DNA of 64,000 nt, taken from Dichetophora obliterata. Taxonomy: Eukaryota > Arthropoda > Insecta > Diptera > Sciomyzidae. Numbering within the stretch: position 1 is the first letter of the stretch; the number at the start of each line of letters is the position of its first letter. Location of the stretch: the NCBI GenBank assembly GCA_963920525.1, contig OY986439.1, positions 45,495,193 to 45,559,192 on the forward strand, given 5' to 3'. The notes beneath the pieces are model-generated. The model was given only the letters and a program-made list of their open reading frames with translations. It searched no databases and was not told the DNA's origin. Shown piece by piece: positions 62,041 through 64,000 of the stretch. Both the position numbers and the translations under genes were made by a program.

Positions 62041-62106
62041 GAGTTGCCAAGTGATTTCTTTGTGAGCTTGCGGCCGAATGACGAATTCCTTGGAAAAATA
62101 CGATGA
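62041..62106 (+). CDS. Possible terminal exon of an unidentified gene
   Basis: After a good acceptor (TGCATTAATTTCAG, ending 62040) comes GAGTTGCCAAGTGATTTC, encoding ELPSDFFVSLRPNDEFLGKIR and a TGA (62104-62106). Composition and codon use look more like coding sequence than the surroundings. No partner exon could be identified upstream in the window, so this may be chance or part of a gene whose other exons I cannot see. Confidence 0.25.
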   Translation, partial: ELPSDFFVSLRPNDEFLGKIR

Positions 62107-62317
62107 TGCAAACGAATGATTTACCCTCTACCAAAATCGTTCAACGCGCCTAAAGAAGTTTTCACTTCAAAAAATTCCAAAATATCAGTTTTAGTGGGAA
62201 TAAAACTAATATCTAATAAGCAAAAAATAGCAAAATCTAAGAAGATGAAAAATTCATATATTCGTATGAGAAATGCACAAGCTGCTTAGCTGCAGTAGCT
62301 GCTTATGCTGTTTTTAA

Positions 62318-62412
62318 GGTTGTTGTTGTTGTTGTGTTTGCTTAATTTGTTCGTAATCACGTCGTTCGTTGTTGTGCTGCTTTTGTTGTTGTTGTTGTTG
62401 TTGTTGTTGTTT
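62318..62412. repeat. GTT microsatellite tracts
   Basis: Two (GTT)n runs (about 62318-62336 and 62381-62412) giving a polyQ-like frame on the minus strand. That frame is short and lacks context, so it is not called as a gene. Confidence 0.85.
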
Positions 62413-62649
62413 TTTATTAATATGTATATAAAACATACATATATAAATACAAATCAGTTGCTTTAACTTTTTTCGTTTCCCAGATAGCCAATCGGCTCGA
62501 TTGAAAACGGTGTGCACTTTTCAAAGCACTGAAGCGGACCGTTTCGTTTTCAGCAAACTATGCATTGTGTGTTTCATATAAGCGTACCATTTACATATTA
62601 AGTTGTATCATGCTCCATACTATGCATACTATGCAAACATGCATTGAGG

Positions 62650-62905
62650 GTGGTTCCAGAGGGTGTGCCACTATCATGGGTGGATCAGCCCTCCAAAGTT
62701 AGTGGGGGTCGGTCATACGTTTGGACTCGATTGGGTCAAAGAGGGATTTTTCAAAATTTGATCCTACGGGACAAAAGTCAAAAGGTGGGGCATTAGAATT
62801 CGTTTTAGAGGTATAGTTCCTCGGGCAAAGTTTCTTATTTTGATCCCTAGAATACGATTTTCACTGAGCAATGGGCGATTTTTAAATCGATTCACCCTAA
62901 TGTAT
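62650..62905 (+). repeat. Dispersed repeat, copy 2 (longer)
   Basis: Contains GGTTCCAGAGGGTGTGCC, GGGGGTCGGTCATACG, AGAGGTATAGTTCC, CCCTAGAATACGATTTTC and AAATCGATTCACCCTAAT, the last three parallel to the copy at 59860-60030. GC-richer than its flanks. No ORF. Confidence 0.6.
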
Positions 62906-63089
62906 ATGCTCTTTACTACAGGAAAAATAAATAATTAAAATGTACCCATATTTATTTCCATTAATTAAACATAACTTTGAATTACATTTAGTTTTAACCA
63001 ACAAAACAAATGAAAAAGAACAACAAATTCATCACCATAAATAACAAACGAAAACTTTTTATAAAACAAAACAAATTTTTACATGAATT

Positions 63090-63721
63090 TAATTGTGAGC
63101 TTTGTAGATCAGGTAAGTTTAAAGAAGGACAACAACAACAAATTTGTTTTTGAATAATATAGAGGTCATTTAGAAAAAACTTTAACCAAATGGTAGAGCT
63201 CGACCAAACGGAAACAGCTGAAAACAAAATCAGCAAAAATTCTAAAAACAACTTCAGTAAACATGCTTTGTTAGTGCAGACTTCCAGCAGGCTGTTGGAC
63301 TACATATAATAACATAAGCATAGAAACTAAAGTAAAACAGAAATACAACAACAAATGTGACATGATGAAATTGAGGAAAAAACTGAGAAATTGACGCTTC
63401 AAATCTCATCGCCCCGATGGTGCAGTGCGTTAGCGCGCGCTTGCACGGGTATCACAAAGATTTCTAATGACGCTTTTAGCAGAGTAGAAATTGCAATCAG
63501 ATCAGCTAGTGATTTTTTCCTTTTCATATTGAAAAAACTTTGTTGTTGTTGTTGTTTCTTTGGAAAAATTCGTTAGAACAATTAATTGTTCTAACTTTGA
63601 CCTTAAGCTCAATAAACGATTTTAAACTATCAAACAACAAGAATTTGTATTTTAAATCAAGTATGATATAAACTATCAAACATTTAGAATTTGTATTTAA
63701 ATCATATAAAGTCAACATAAT
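63090..63721 (+). repeat. Dispersed 572-bp-family repeat, full-length copy
   Basis: Starts with the GTGAGCTTTGTAGATCAGG / GAAGGACAACAACAAC module (shared with 33434 and 34034) and continues through GGTAGAGCTCGACCAAACGG, the GCCCCGATGGTGCAGTGCG module and (GTT)n to GTCAACATAAT at 63721. It is closer to the 37.6-38.1 kb copy than to the 20-21 kb pair (both contain GTTAGCGCGCGCTTGCACGG). Confidence 0.8.
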
Positions 63722-64000
63722 TTTTGAATAAATTTTATTTAGAAGATGAAATACTTTAAAAAGTTTTGAAAAACCAGAATTTTTCTCTATTACTGTATAA
63801 AAAGGAATTCTATGTCTATACTTACGATACTATCAAAACTGTGTCTTTTTTTTATACAAAAGTATAGCAAAAATTTTTAGCTTAGTCCATAATACATGAT
63901 CAAAACTGATATATGGTTAAAAGAAACATATTTTGTATTTTTTGATCAGCTGTATGACAATTTGCTCGGTGCAGTAAAAAAAACCACCTAGCAATGTGTT

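Noticed and set aside
62314..62517. polyQ-containing minus ORF
   Set aside because: GTT microsatellite; short, no context or conservation argument.

Overview
The window looks like dipteran fly nuclear DNA: very AT-rich, sparse in genes, and packed with insect-type transposons (Tc1/mariner, hAT, piggyBac-like, LOA-like and CR1/Jockey-like LINEs, a gypsy-group LTR element). The TE mixture and a fly-like Cdc7 fragment suggest a non-drosophilid brachyceran, perhaps a tephritid. That is an inference from style, not a search result. No rRNA, tRNA or CRISPR is visible.

One multi-exon host gene is well supported, on the + strand across 23.9-48.9 kb. Three coding exons (34370-34852, 43260-43406, 47533-48186) join in phase 0 with good splice sites and give 427 codons. 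The product is a basic, glycosylated-looking secreted protein with a helical C-terminal half. Size, layout and character fit the Unpaired (upd/os) JAK/STAT cytokine family of flies, but this is a candidate call. An upstream exon ending at 23987 also splices in frame. The introns (about 10.3, 8.4 and 4.1 kb) are full of transposon debris.

Left part (1-22 kb): the 5' end of a gypsy-type element (minus) abuts a dead CR1/Jockey-like LINE (1645-5137). A hAT-like remnant may run 5359-13393. Nested in it is a Tc1 transposon (8875-12249, TA target duplication) whose right inverted repeat was split by about 1.7 kb of a Cdc7 kinase gene, with the kinase C-terminal half, stop and 3' flank. Then come a LINE RT fragment (minus, ~14.2-14.75 kb), a 5'-truncated LOA-like LINE with a target duplication (15446-16836), a 21-bp tandem array grown from a transposon end (18.2-18.56 kb), and a 3.1-kb non-autonomous hAT with a perfect 8-bp duplication (19199-22273).

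Introns and right part: a foldback element (24679-25714), a dead mariner (30548-31462), a 348-bp tandem duplication, a piggyBac-like element in TTAA (38925-40254), a hAT-like element holding a ~490-bp ATTT microsatellite (40421-42583), a LOA-like LINE (minus, 44.8-46.5 kb), several MITE-like inverted repeats, and at 60085-61016 a mariner whose ORF keeps its catalytic core but has lost the DNA-binding region. Apart from the secreted-protein gene and possibly one small exon near 62.04 kb, I see no other convincing host coding sequence.
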